From: CAYRMV01 sp964425255
Lineage (GTDB): Bacteria; Bacteroidota; Bacteroidia; Flavobacteriales_D; Crocinitomicaceae
Direction: 5' to 3'
NCBI GenBank assembly: GCA_964425255.1
Contig: CAYRMV010000129.1
Span: forward strand, 1 to 9,021
Length of the DNA stretch: 9,021 bases
Of this stretch, positions 1-5,987 are shown piece after piece; the first letter of the stretch is position 1, and each line of letters begins with the position of its first letter. Below the pieces are notes generated by a model. It did no database searches and was not told the DNA's origin. It saw only the letters and a program-made list of their open reading frames with translations. A program made the position numbers and the translations under genes.

Positions 1-503
1 ATCCAGATTTCAAACCACAAACTCCACGTATCGAAGCATTCAACGTACCGAATGATACGATTGGAGCAATCATCGGACCTGGAGGAAAAATCATCCAAGC
101 GTTACAAAAAGACACAAACACAACCATTACAATTGAAGAATTACCAACAGGTGAAGGTCGTGTTCAAGTGATGTCTAACAATGGAGAAGATATGAATGAA
201 GCTGTTCGTCGTATTCGTCAAATTGCTTTCCCTCCACAAGTGGAAGAAGGTATGGAATACGAAGGGAAAATCAAATCTTTACAAGCATACGGATGTTTCG
301 TAGAAATTTTACCGGGAATTGATGGTCTGATTCACATTTCAGAATTCAACTGGGAAAAAATCGCGAAAATGGAAGACGTTTGTAAAGAAGGGGATGTTGT
401 TCGTTTCAAAGTTGTTGGTAAAGATCCAAAAACGAAAAAATGGAAACTATCTCGTAAGGTTTTGTTACCAAGACCAGAAAAGAAAGAAGCTCCACAAGCA
501 TAA
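1..503 (+). CDS. pnp: Polyribonucleotide nucleotidyltransferase (PNPase), C-terminal part
   Basis: This is the 3' end of pnp, open from base 3 through the TAA at 501-503, about 166 codons; the rest lies left of the window. PNPase is a trimeric 3'-5' exoribonuclease that phosphorolyses RNA to nucleoside diphosphates in the cytoplasm. Two C-terminal RNA-binding domains are visible. A KH domain has the GxxG loop in IGPGGK (fragment residues 24-29) followed by a basic helix. An S1 domain (about residues 82-155) starts at GMEYEGKI and contains the typical GCFVEILPGIDGLIHISE strand pattern. The order KH then S1 then a short basic tail is that of PNPase, and no other common protein shares it with this spacing. 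The two catalytic RNase PH domains are not in the window, so activity cannot be judged. The gene ends in a hairpin terminator 5 nt after its stop. Confidence 0.95.
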   Translation, partial: PDFKPQTPRIEAFNVPNDTIGAIIGPGGKIIQALQKDTNTTITIEELPTGEGRVQVMSNNGEDMNEAVRRIRQIAFPPQVEEGMEYEGKIKSLQAYGCFVEILPGIDGLIHISEFNWEKIAKMEDVCKEGDVVRFKVVGKDPKTKKWKLSRKVLLPRPEKKEAPQA

Positions 504-508
504 TTTAG

Positions 509-540
509 AAAGAGCCGTTCGAAAGAGCGGCTCTTTTATT
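509..540. terminator. Bidirectional intrinsic terminator between pnp and the DUF202 gene
   Basis: A 9-bp perfect stem pairs AAAGAGCCG (509-517) with CGGCTCTTT (528-536) around a 10-nt loop, followed by a T-rich stretch to 543. The arms begin and end in A and T runs, so the hairpin also works on the minus strand, where it begins 4 nt past the stop codon of the convergent DUF202 gene (541-543). Confidence 0.85.
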
Positions 541-828
541 TTACCCTAAATATTCGTCTTTGAAATCACCCACATGAATTTCACTTTCTTTGATTTTTTT
601 TCGTTGTTTTAAAAAATTTAACCAGCCAAGAATGAAAATTAAAAAAGAAACAAAGTAAAAAAGGAATGACAAGTAAATCAGCACTTTATTCTCTAAAAAT
701 CGATCTATCGAAACACCAGCGACAAGAAAATACATGGCCGTTCGAATGAAAGCTAAAAGGGTTGTTTGATTGGCTAAAATTGTTCGTTGAAGCGCTAATT
801 TTTCTCTGAGAATTAAATCTTTATTCAT
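541..828 (-). CDS. DUF202 (YidH-like) small inner-membrane protein
   Basis: This 95-residue membrane protein has unknown biochemical function. The N-terminal part (residues 11-31) consists of three consecutive heptads of the form LAxxxT/LAxxRT, which is the conserved core of the DUF202 family. The first membrane segment (about 22-41) starts within this core. A second, strongly hydrophobic segment spans about 48-72. A short hydrophilic, charged tail follows. Family members are often described with three membrane segments; only two are clear here. The ATG start overlaps the stop of the upstream HPP gene as ATGA (825-828), so the two are probably translationally coupled. It is the last gene of the aroA-aroC-HPP-DUF202 run and ends at a bidirectional terminator. 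The family call is good; the role is unknown. Confidence 0.8.
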   Translation of the reverse strand: MNKDLILREKLALQRTILANQTTLLAFIRTAMYFLVAGVSIDRFLENKVLIYLSFLFYFVSFLIFILGWLNFLKQRKKIKESEIHVGDFKDEYLG

Positions 829-1382
829 TTCAATTTTGAGTTTCGTGTTTTATTAATCAATAATGCAACAACTCCCAAAATCAAAATCCCACTTAAAACA
901 GGGTAGAGGATATACAAAAATCCCAAACTTTTGATTTTTTCAGATCCGATATTGGCAATCAAAGCAGTAGCCCCACCAGGAGGATGCAATGTTTTGGTCA
1001 TTTGCATCACAACAATGGAAAGTGAAACAGAGAGTGCTGCACTCAACCAAAGTGTTTCTGGAAAAAGTTGTTGTATTAAAACGCCTATAAAAGCCGAAAG
1101 TAGATGTCCACCAATAAAATTTCGCATTTGTGCAAGTGGACTTTTTGGAATTCCATAAATTAATACTGCTGATGCACCAAAAGAACCTATAAGATAAATA
1201 ACATCTTGTTTTTCAGCTAAATATTGTTGACTCATACCGATTAAACCGATCCCCAAAAAAGCACCAATGAACGTGAGAAGATGTTCTTTTGGATTGACTA
1301 ACGTTTCTCGGTAAACAACATAGCGAAATGTTCGATACGATCTATTCTCTTTTATTTGCTTTGGAATGTTGATTTTTCTCAC
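825..1382 (-). CDS. HPP-family integral membrane protein
   Basis: This 185-residue multi-spanning membrane protein carries the family's namesake HPP motif in HPPGGATAL (residues 133-141 from the GTG start). It also has the upstream block GSFGASAVL...SPLAQxRNxxGGH (66-97), which recurs across the family. About five hydrophobic segments are visible, near 35-49, 60-77, 91-105, 110-129 and 152-176. A plant HPP protein has been linked to plastid nitrite transport; no substrate is established for bacterial members, so none is assigned here. Start choice: there is no in-frame ATG before the first membrane segment. GTG at 1382 lies 10 nt after the aroC stop behind an A-rich tract and gives a typical N-terminus. 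A TTG at 1424 (199 residues, overlapping aroC by 32 nt) is the alternative. The stop overlaps the DUF202 start by 4 nt. Confidence 0.85.
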   Translation of the reverse strand: MRKINIPKQIKENRSYRTFRYVVYRETLVNPKEHLLTFIGAFLGIGLIGMSQQYLAEKQDVIYLIGSFGASAVLIYGIPKSPLAQMRNFIGGHLLSAFIGVLIQQLFPETLWLSAALSVSLSIVVMQMTKTLHPPGGATALIANIGSEKIKSLGFLYILYPVLSGILILGVVALLINKTRNSKLK

Positions 1383-1392
1383 ATTTCTTTTT

Positions 1393-2361
1393 TTAACCTT
1401 GTTTCCATAAATCTGCCAAAACAATCGCAGTCACAGCTTCTATTACAACGGGAGCCCGCAAAGCGATACATAAATCATGTCTGCCTTTAATCGAAAATAA
1501 TTCAACCGATTGCGTTTCATTATTCCACGAATTTTGTGGTTTTGGTGTACTTGATGTTGGTTTAATTGCAACGCGAAATGAAATTGGATTCCCATTAGAA
1601 AGTCCTCCTACAATTCCTCCAGAGTGATTGGTTTTTGTTTTTCCTTCCGCATCAATTTGCGCATCATTGTGTTCAGAACCAAACATTCTAGCTGACTGAA
1701 AACCAGCACCAAACTCAACCCCTTTTACTGCAGGAATCGAAAACAATGCATGTGCAAGCAACGACTCTACCGAATCAAAAAAAGGTTCACCCAATCCAAC
1801 TGGAACGGAATGAATTTCGCAGGCTATAATTCCACCAATCGAATCTTTTGCTTCAATCGCTTTGGAAAGTCCTTTTTCAATGTCTTTTTCACCACCAACT
1901 TCAACAATCGAACTACTAATTTTCATCGATCCAATCATTTTTTTTGCAACCACACCTGCTGCAACCAAAAGCAAAGTCAATCTTCCCGAAAAATGTCCAC
2001 CACCTCGGTAATCTTCATATCCAAGAAACTTTTTGGAAGCTACAAAATCAGCATGTCCTGGTCTAGGAATTTTTCGAGTTGCTTCGTAATCAGTTGATCG
2101 AGTATTTTCGTTACGGAATAAAAGGGTAAGTGGTGCACCAGTGGTGAAACCGTTAAAAACACCTGTCGAAATAATGGGTTCATCCGATTCTACACGCGGG
2201 GTGGTTCCTTTTGTGCCTGGTTTTCTTCGCTGAATGTCGTCTTGAAAATCGGATAAATCGATTGGAATTCCGGGTGTTACACCATCCAATGTAACTCCCA
2301 TCCATTCTCCATGAGATTCGCCAAAAATGGAAACACGAAACAAACGACCAAAATTATTCAT
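1393..2361 (-). CDS. aroC: Chorismate synthase
   Basis: Chorismate synthase catalyses the last common step of aromatic biosynthesis: anti-1,4 elimination of phosphate from 5-enolpyruvylshikimate-3-phosphate to give chorismate, with reduced FMN. The family blocks appear in order: FGESHG (residues 13-18, with conserved His17), RRKPGT (45-50), RPGHADF (100-106, with conserved His103), GGGHFSGR (120-127), NHSGGIVGGLSNG (245-257) and GRHD followed by RAPVVIEA (293-309). At 322 residues it is a little shorter than the usual 350-360, with the C-terminus stopping soon after VLADLW; all catalytic blocks are present, so I consider it intact. It starts at ATG 15 nt after the aroA stop, in pathway order, and is followed by the HPP gene. 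Confidence 0.97.
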   Translation of the reverse strand: MNNFGRLFRVSIFGESHGEWMGVTLDGVTPGIPIDLSDFQDDIQRRKPGTKGTTPRVESDEPIISTGVFNGFTTGAPLTLLFRNENTRSTDYEATRKIPRPGHADFVASKKFLGYEDYRGGGHFSGRLTLLLVAAGVVAKKMIGSMKISSSIVEVGGEKDIEKGLSKAIEAKDSIGGIIACEIHSVPVGLGEPFFDSVESLLAHALFSIPAVKGVEFGAGFQSARMFGSEHNDAQIDAEGKTKTNHSGGIVGGLSNGNPISFRVAIKPTSSTPKPQNSWNNETQSVELFSIKGRHDLCIALRAPVVIEAVTAIVLADLWKQG

Positions 2362-2365
2362 ACCT

Positions 2366-2373
2366 CAAAAATA
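2366..2373 (-). promoter_or_regulatory. Possible internal -7 box (TATTTTTG) before aroC
   Basis: The octamer TATTTTTG matches the Bacteroidota -7 consensus TAnnTTTG. It falls in the 15-nt gap between aroA and aroC, ending 4 nt before the aroC ATG. A transcript from it would be essentially leaderless. No TTG lies at the expected -33 distance, and the region is AT-rich, so chance is a real possibility. Confidence 0.25.
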
Positions 2374-2376
2374 CGG

Positions 2377-3648
2377 TTATTTCTTTTGGAGTTTCTGAAA
2401 ATCACTGAAAAAATCAGGATATGATTTAGATACAACACCTGAATTTACTATGCTAGACTCTCCATGAGCAAAATGAGCAAGAACAGAACATGCCATTGCG
2501 ATACGATGATCTCCGTGTGAATGAAATGTTGTACCAATAAGTTCCTTTTTTGGATAAACGAACATCCAATCCTCTTGAATATCCACTTGAATTCCCATCT
2601 TGGCAAATTCTGTCTGAATACTCAACCCTCGATTACTTTCTTTGTTAAACAAACGTGAAACACCTTTTATTTTAGAGACTGAATCTCCAAAAACAGCCAA
2701 TACTGCCAAAGCTGGAAACAAATCCGGACAATGAGTCGCATCAAATACAAAAGCATGATGTTCCTTGCTTTCTACCGTAATTTCAGTTTCAGTTTGGCTA
2801 ATCTTTGCGCCAAAATCTAGCAATACTTCCACTAATTTTCGATCCGCTTGACGAGATGTTTTTCGCAAATTTTCAAGTTTTATTTTCCCTTGTATGGCAG
2901 CCGCAACTAAAAAATAAGAAGCGCTACTCCAATCTCCTTCGACGTGTAAAGTAGAAGTAGAAAATAAAATAGGTTGATTAAAATCTATTTGATTGTTTTT
3001 CAACGATAAATAAATATTCATTTCTTGCAAAACTTCAAGTGAAAGTTCAATATACGGTATACTAGTTGGATTTTCTAATGTTAAGGTAATCGATTCGTTT
3101 ATTCGACTTGCAACAAATGCATAAATCAAACCTGTAATGTATTGAGAACTAGCTGAAGCGTCAACAGAAATTGATTTGGGTTTAAGTGGTCCTTTTACTT
3201 GGAATGGAACTTTATGCTGATTGGAAGTAAATTGAACATTTAACTCAGGAAGATAACGATCAAAAAACTCCATCGATCGATTTAACAAACTTCCATGTCC
3301 ATGAATTTCAATTTCTTCCGAAAACAAAGCTAGAATAGGAGTTAGCATGCGAGTTGCAAGACCAGATTCTCCCATTGAAACCTGATTTATATTACTTTTT
3401 TCAAAATCAATACCTTGAATTTCAATGTGATCATGATAAGTTGTAATTCGAGCTCCAAGATCTTGGATCAATTTTAATACAGCAAGTTCATCATCCGAAC
3501 TTCCTAAACCATAAACAAACGTTTTATTGGGGTTTATTAAAGCACAAACCAACGCTCGTTGACCATAACTTTTAGAAGCAGGAATTCGGATATTTCCTGA
3601 GAACAATTTCCCCGGAGTGATTTTGTATGTCGTCTGATCGATTTTCAC
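2377..3648 (-). CDS. aroA: 3-phosphoshikimate 1-carboxyvinyltransferase (EPSP synthase)
   Basis: EPSP synthase transfers the enolpyruvyl group of phosphoenolpyruvate to shikimate-3-phosphate, the penultimate step to chorismate. Family landmarks appear in order (423-residue numbering): IPASKS (22-27) for the N-terminal lysine region, GESGLATR (93-100) for the PEP-binding glycine loop, SSQYITGL (167-174), DWSSASY (239-245), CPDLFP (307-312) with the catalytic Asp, KESNR (336-340; KESDR is usual), GDHRIAMA (379-386) and SKSYPDF (407-413). Length is normal. The glycine loop differs from the class I GNAGTAMRP pattern. Start choice: no in-frame ATG exists near the N-terminus. GTG at 3648 places the protein start about 13 residues before the first conserved block (PGKLFSG); a TTG at 3675 would add nine hydrophobic and aromatic residues. 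It is the first gene of the leftward run and lies 15 nt upstream of aroC. Confidence 0.95.
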   Translation of the reverse strand: MKIDQTTYKITPGKLFSGNIRIPASKSYGQRALVCALINPNKTFVYGLGSSDDELAVLKLIQDLGARITTYHDHIEIQGIDFEKSNINQVSMGESGLATRMLTPILALFSEEIEIHGHGSLLNRSMEFFDRYLPELNVQFTSNQHKVPFQVKGPLKPKSISVDASASSQYITGLIYAFVASRINESITLTLENPTSIPYIELSLEVLQEMNIYLSLKNNQIDFNQPILFSTSTLHVEGDWSSASYFLVAAAIQGKIKLENLRKTSRQADRKLVEVLLDFGAKISQTETEITVESKEHHAFVFDATHCPDLFPALAVLAVFGDSVSKIKGVSRLFNKESNRGLSIQTEFAKMGIQVDIQEDWMFVYPKKELIGTTFHSHGDHRIAMACSVLAHFAHGESSIVNSGVVSKSYPDFFSDFQKLQKK

Positions 3649-3719
3649 AAGGTAAAAATACAAATAAGCTCGCAATGACTTTAAACAATTTTGAAATCAA
3701 ATTTATTTGAAAAATGACC

Positions 3720-3733
3720 AAAATCATGATTTT
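3720..3733. repeat. Perfect 14-bp palindrome, candidate operator
   Basis: AAAATCATGATTTT is identical to its reverse complement. Flanking ATGA (3714-3717) and TCAT (3735-3738) extend the symmetry to about 25 bp with a 1-nt offset. It lies 16 bp upstream of the TAGATTTG box of the stress-protein gene, in the place where a -33 element would be, and no TTG -33 element is seen there. A dimeric regulator site is therefore plausible. The half-site does not match the classic FNR or CRP boxes. The 129-bp divergent region 3649-3777 holds nothing else I can support. Confidence 0.45.
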
Positions 3734-3749
3734 ATCATTATATTCATCG

Positions 3750-3757
3750 TAGATTTG
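3750..3757 (+). promoter_or_regulatory. Candidate -7 promoter element for the universal stress protein gene
   Basis: TAGATTTG fits the Bacteroidota -7 consensus TAnnTTTG exactly and ends 20 nt before the ATG at 3778. Transcription would begin near 3762-3765, leaving a leader of about 15 nt. No clear -33 TTG lies 19-21 bp upstream; the palindrome at 3720-3733 covers that position. Confidence 0.5.
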
Positions 3758-3777
3758 TTCTATAAATTGAACCATAT

Positions 3778-4593
3778 ATGAAATATTTAATACCCTTTGA
3801 TTTTTCGTCTGTAAGTGAAAATGCAGTTGATCAAGCGTTGAAATTGGCCAGTAAAACAAACGGCAATCTTTTGCTCATTCATTTTATTGACGATGAATCT
3901 GCTCGTTATGAAAAAGACCTCAAATTCAAAAAATACATTGACACAATTCAATCCGATTTGACAATTGATTTTCAAATTGTTGTTGGAAATGTGTTTGATG
4001 ATATCGGAAAAGTAGCTGATTTAACAGAAGCGAGTTACGTTGTCATGGGTACGCATGGGGTCAATCTTCGTCAACGAATGTTCGGCAGCAATGCAGTGAA
4101 AGTCATTGCTAATTGCAATATTCCTTTCTTGGTTTTTCAAGAAGGTGCTGAATTTGAAGGGATTTCAAAAATAGTGATGCCGATTTCAATTGAAAGCAAA
4201 AGCATGCAAGTATTGCGTTATGCAGCTGCTTTAAGTAAGATTTATGATGCTGAAATTCATTTGGTTGGAAGACTTCACTCAGATGAATTCCTAAAAAGAA
4301 AAGAAAATGCCAATGTAATTTTGATTTCTCGATTCTTGAATGAAGCTGGCGTAAAATATCATTTCGAAATCGTTGAAAAAGACAAAAGTGAATTTGAAGA
4401 TTTTATTCTTTCTTATACCAAACAAATTGAAGCAAGTTTAATCGCTGTGACGTATTATTCGGATGCAATTTTACCTGTTTTTGAAAAATTTGTTCAGCAT
4501 TTAATCGTGAATGATGATCGAATCCCAGTGTTGAGTCTTAATGCTCAATCCCTTTCAAAAGCAGATTCTACCTTGAGCTTTATGACAATATAA
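3778..4593 (+). CDS. Universal stress protein, tandem UspA domains
   Basis: This 271-residue cytoplasmic protein is built from two UspA-like halves. Domain 1 (about 1-122) opens with YLIPFDFSSVSENAVDQAL, the usual strand with an Asp followed by a helix. It ends with the ATP-loop region MGTHG...FGS (90-104) and then IPFLVF. Domain 2 (about 129-256) begins KIVMPISIES and ends IPVLSLN, but it lacks any glycine loop, so it is probably a non-binding pseudo-domain. The domain 1 loop has 8 residues between GTHG and GS, where the ATP-binding consensus has 9, so nucleotide binding is uncertain. Usp proteins assist survival under stress or starvation; partners are unknown here. It is monocistronic, with its own promoter box, an upstream palindrome and a strong terminator after the stop. 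Confidence 0.9.
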   Translation: MKYLIPFDFSSVSENAVDQALKLASKTNGNLLLIHFIDDESARYEKDLKFKKYIDTIQSDLTIDFQIVVGNVFDDIGKVADLTEASYVVMGTHGVNLRQRMFGSNAVKVIANCNIPFLVFQEGAEFEGISKIVMPISIESKSMQVLRYAAALSKIYDAEIHLVGRLHSDEFLKRKENANVILISRFLNEAGVKYHFEIVEKDKSEFEDFILSYTKQIEASLIAVTYYSDAILPVFEKFVQHLIVNDDRIPVLSLNAQSLSKADSTLSFMTI

Positions 4594-4610
4594 AAAGTCA
4601 AAAAATAAAT

Positions 4611-4649
4611 AAAAGGCTGATTCAACAAAAGATTCAGCCTTTTTTTTTT
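4611..4649. terminator. Strong bidirectional terminator between usp and helicase genes
   Basis: A 10-bp perfect stem pairs AAAAGGCTGA (4611-4620) with TCAGCCTTTT (4634-4643) around a 13-nt loop, and a run of ten T follows (4640-4649). It terminates the rightward stress-protein gene. In the other direction the helicase stop codon (4648-4650) overlaps the T run, and the transcript would leave the hairpin into an A/T-rich tract, so it serves both convergent genes. Confidence 0.9.
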
Positions 4650-5958
4650 AGCGACATGTAAAAATACGTGTATTCACTTTTTTTATACGTGCTTTTTTGA
4701 AATCTTCTTGGTGTTTTCTGAATGCTTTTCTAGAAATTGTCACGTAACTGTGATTGTCAAAAACATCAATTGAGCCAACTTCTGAAGCTGGAATGCTCAA
4801 ATCTTTCATAAAAAAACCAGCAAAATCGACTTTTCTAATTTTTTGTTTTCTTCCAAGAGGTATATACAACGTTTGCCAATCCGAAATGGGAAAATCTACA
4901 TATTCGATTGCCAATTCCAAATGGGAAAATTCTGATTCTTCGAAATAATCGGGGAGAGGCTCATTTTCCGAGTGTAGCAAATATACTTTTCCTTCTGCAT
5001 CCATGCGAGCTGTTCGTCCATTACGATGAATGAAATCAGCTTTTGTTTGTGGATATTGATAATGAATAACCGCATCAATTCCAGCGATATCTAACCCTCG
5101 AGCACCTAAATCTGTACAAATCAAACACGAATTACTTCCATGCCGAAACTTGATTAATTCACGTTCTCGTTCCATTTGTTCCATTCCACCATGATAAACC
5201 GAACTATTCAGACCGAATTCATTCATGTGTTGAGCCAAACGTTCGGTTGCTTCTCGATGCGAACAGAAAACAATTGTTTTTTGACCTTTTAATTTCCCCA
5301 AAAGACTAGCCAATGTCGCCAATTTGTCGTGACCAACAGCTGAAACGGCAAGTAACTCCCAAGTGGGTTCAGCATTTTCTAAAAAAGAAAATTCTTTCCA
5401 TGGAAAATCGACTAAAAATGTGGGTTTTTCATCTAATTTAGTTGCACTTACCAACTGAATTCCTTTCAAACTCTCTGCTGAATAGGCGTGAATTCCTTCG
5501 AGCTCACGTAAAAATCCGAGTTCAAGCGTTTTGTCGTATTCATCAATTATCCAGTAATGGAAATAGTCAATTCCAGGAGTTTGACGCGTGTAGTGATCCA
5601 AAATTCGACCTGGTGTACCAAAGACAACCACTGGGTTAGCTGAAAATTGTTGTTCTTCTGCTGTAAATGAATGTCCACCATAGCACACGATCGATTTGAA
5701 CTCCGATTGAATTTGTTGCCATGATTTAAATACTTGTTGCACCAATTCTCGTGTTGGACATAAAATCAAAGCAGGACGTTCGTTTTGTTTTAATTGCGCA
5801 TACAAGCGCAGCAAAAATGCAAAAGTTTTTCCACTACCTGTTCTACTAAGCAAAACGGAATGCGAACTATCTTCTTCTAAATAAGCTTGTTGCATGGATG
5901 TCAACGACTCGAAGCCTGCTCGTTGCAAAACTTGCTCAGCAATTTCTATTTGATTCAA
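4648..5958 (-). CDS. DEAD-box family ATP-dependent RNA helicase, DbpA-type C-terminus
   Basis: All helicase motifs are present in a 436-residue protein: Q motif (FESLTSMQQA, 16-25), motif I SRTGSGKT (38-45), Ia PTREL (68-72), GG (94-95), TPGR (115-118), motif II as DEYD (139-142) instead of DEAD, SAT (171-173), motif IV around 229-233, motif V TDLGARGLDIAG (282-293) and motif VI HRNGRTAR (311-318). Residues about 361-410 (LYIPLGRKQKIRKVDFAG...) resemble the RNA-binding domain of DbpA/YxiN, which recognises 23S rRNA hairpin 92; a lysine/arginine-rich tail follows. A role in large-subunit assembly is inferred from that domain. The start appears to be TTG at 5958: no in-frame ATG, GTG or TTG lies upstream before the preceding gene, and the next Met is inside the Q motif. 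It begins 29 nt after the peptidase stop. Confidence 0.9.
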   Translation of the reverse strand: MNQIEIAEQVLQRAGFESLTSMQQAYLEEDSSHSVLLSRTGSGKTFAFLLRLYAQLKQNERPALILCPTRELVQQVFKSWQQIQSEFKSIVCYGGHSFTAEEQQFSANPVVVFGTPGRILDHYTRQTPGIDYFHYWIIDEYDKTLELGFLRELEGIHAYSAESLKGIQLVSATKLDEKPTFLVDFPWKEFSFLENAEPTWELLAVSAVGHDKLATLASLLGKLKGQKTIVFCSHREATERLAQHMNEFGLNSSVYHGGMEQMERERELIKFRHGSNSCLICTDLGARGLDIAGIDAVIHYQYPQTKADFIHRNGRTARMDAEGKVYLLHSENEPLPDYFEESEFSHLELAIEYVDFPISDWQTLYIPLGRKQKIRKVDFAGFFMKDLSIPASEVGSIDVFDNHSYVTISRKAFRKHQEDFKKARIKKVNTRIFTCR

Positions 5959-5987
5959 ATTGGTTTGTATTATAAATGAATGGTGTC

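Noticed and set aside
1383..1424. TTG start at 1424 for the HPP gene.
   Set aside because: It would overlap aroC by 32 nt; GTG at 1382 sits just after the aroC stop and gives a family-like N-terminus. It is not fully excluded.
1750..2097. Open frame of 115 codons on the plus strand within aroC.
   Set aside because: It is antisense to conserved chorismate synthase blocks, and its Asn/Phe/Ser-rich product is typical of a shadow frame.
3649..3700. Promoter for aroA on the minus strand around TATTTTTA / TATTTG.
   Set aside because: Neither string fits TAnnTTTG, and no well-spaced -33 TTG goes with it, so I did not list a promoter although one must exist nearby.
3572..3859. Open frame of 95 codons on the minus strand across the aroA-usp intergenic region.
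   Set aside because: It overlaps both well-supported gene starts and the usp promoter, and shows no recognisable domain.
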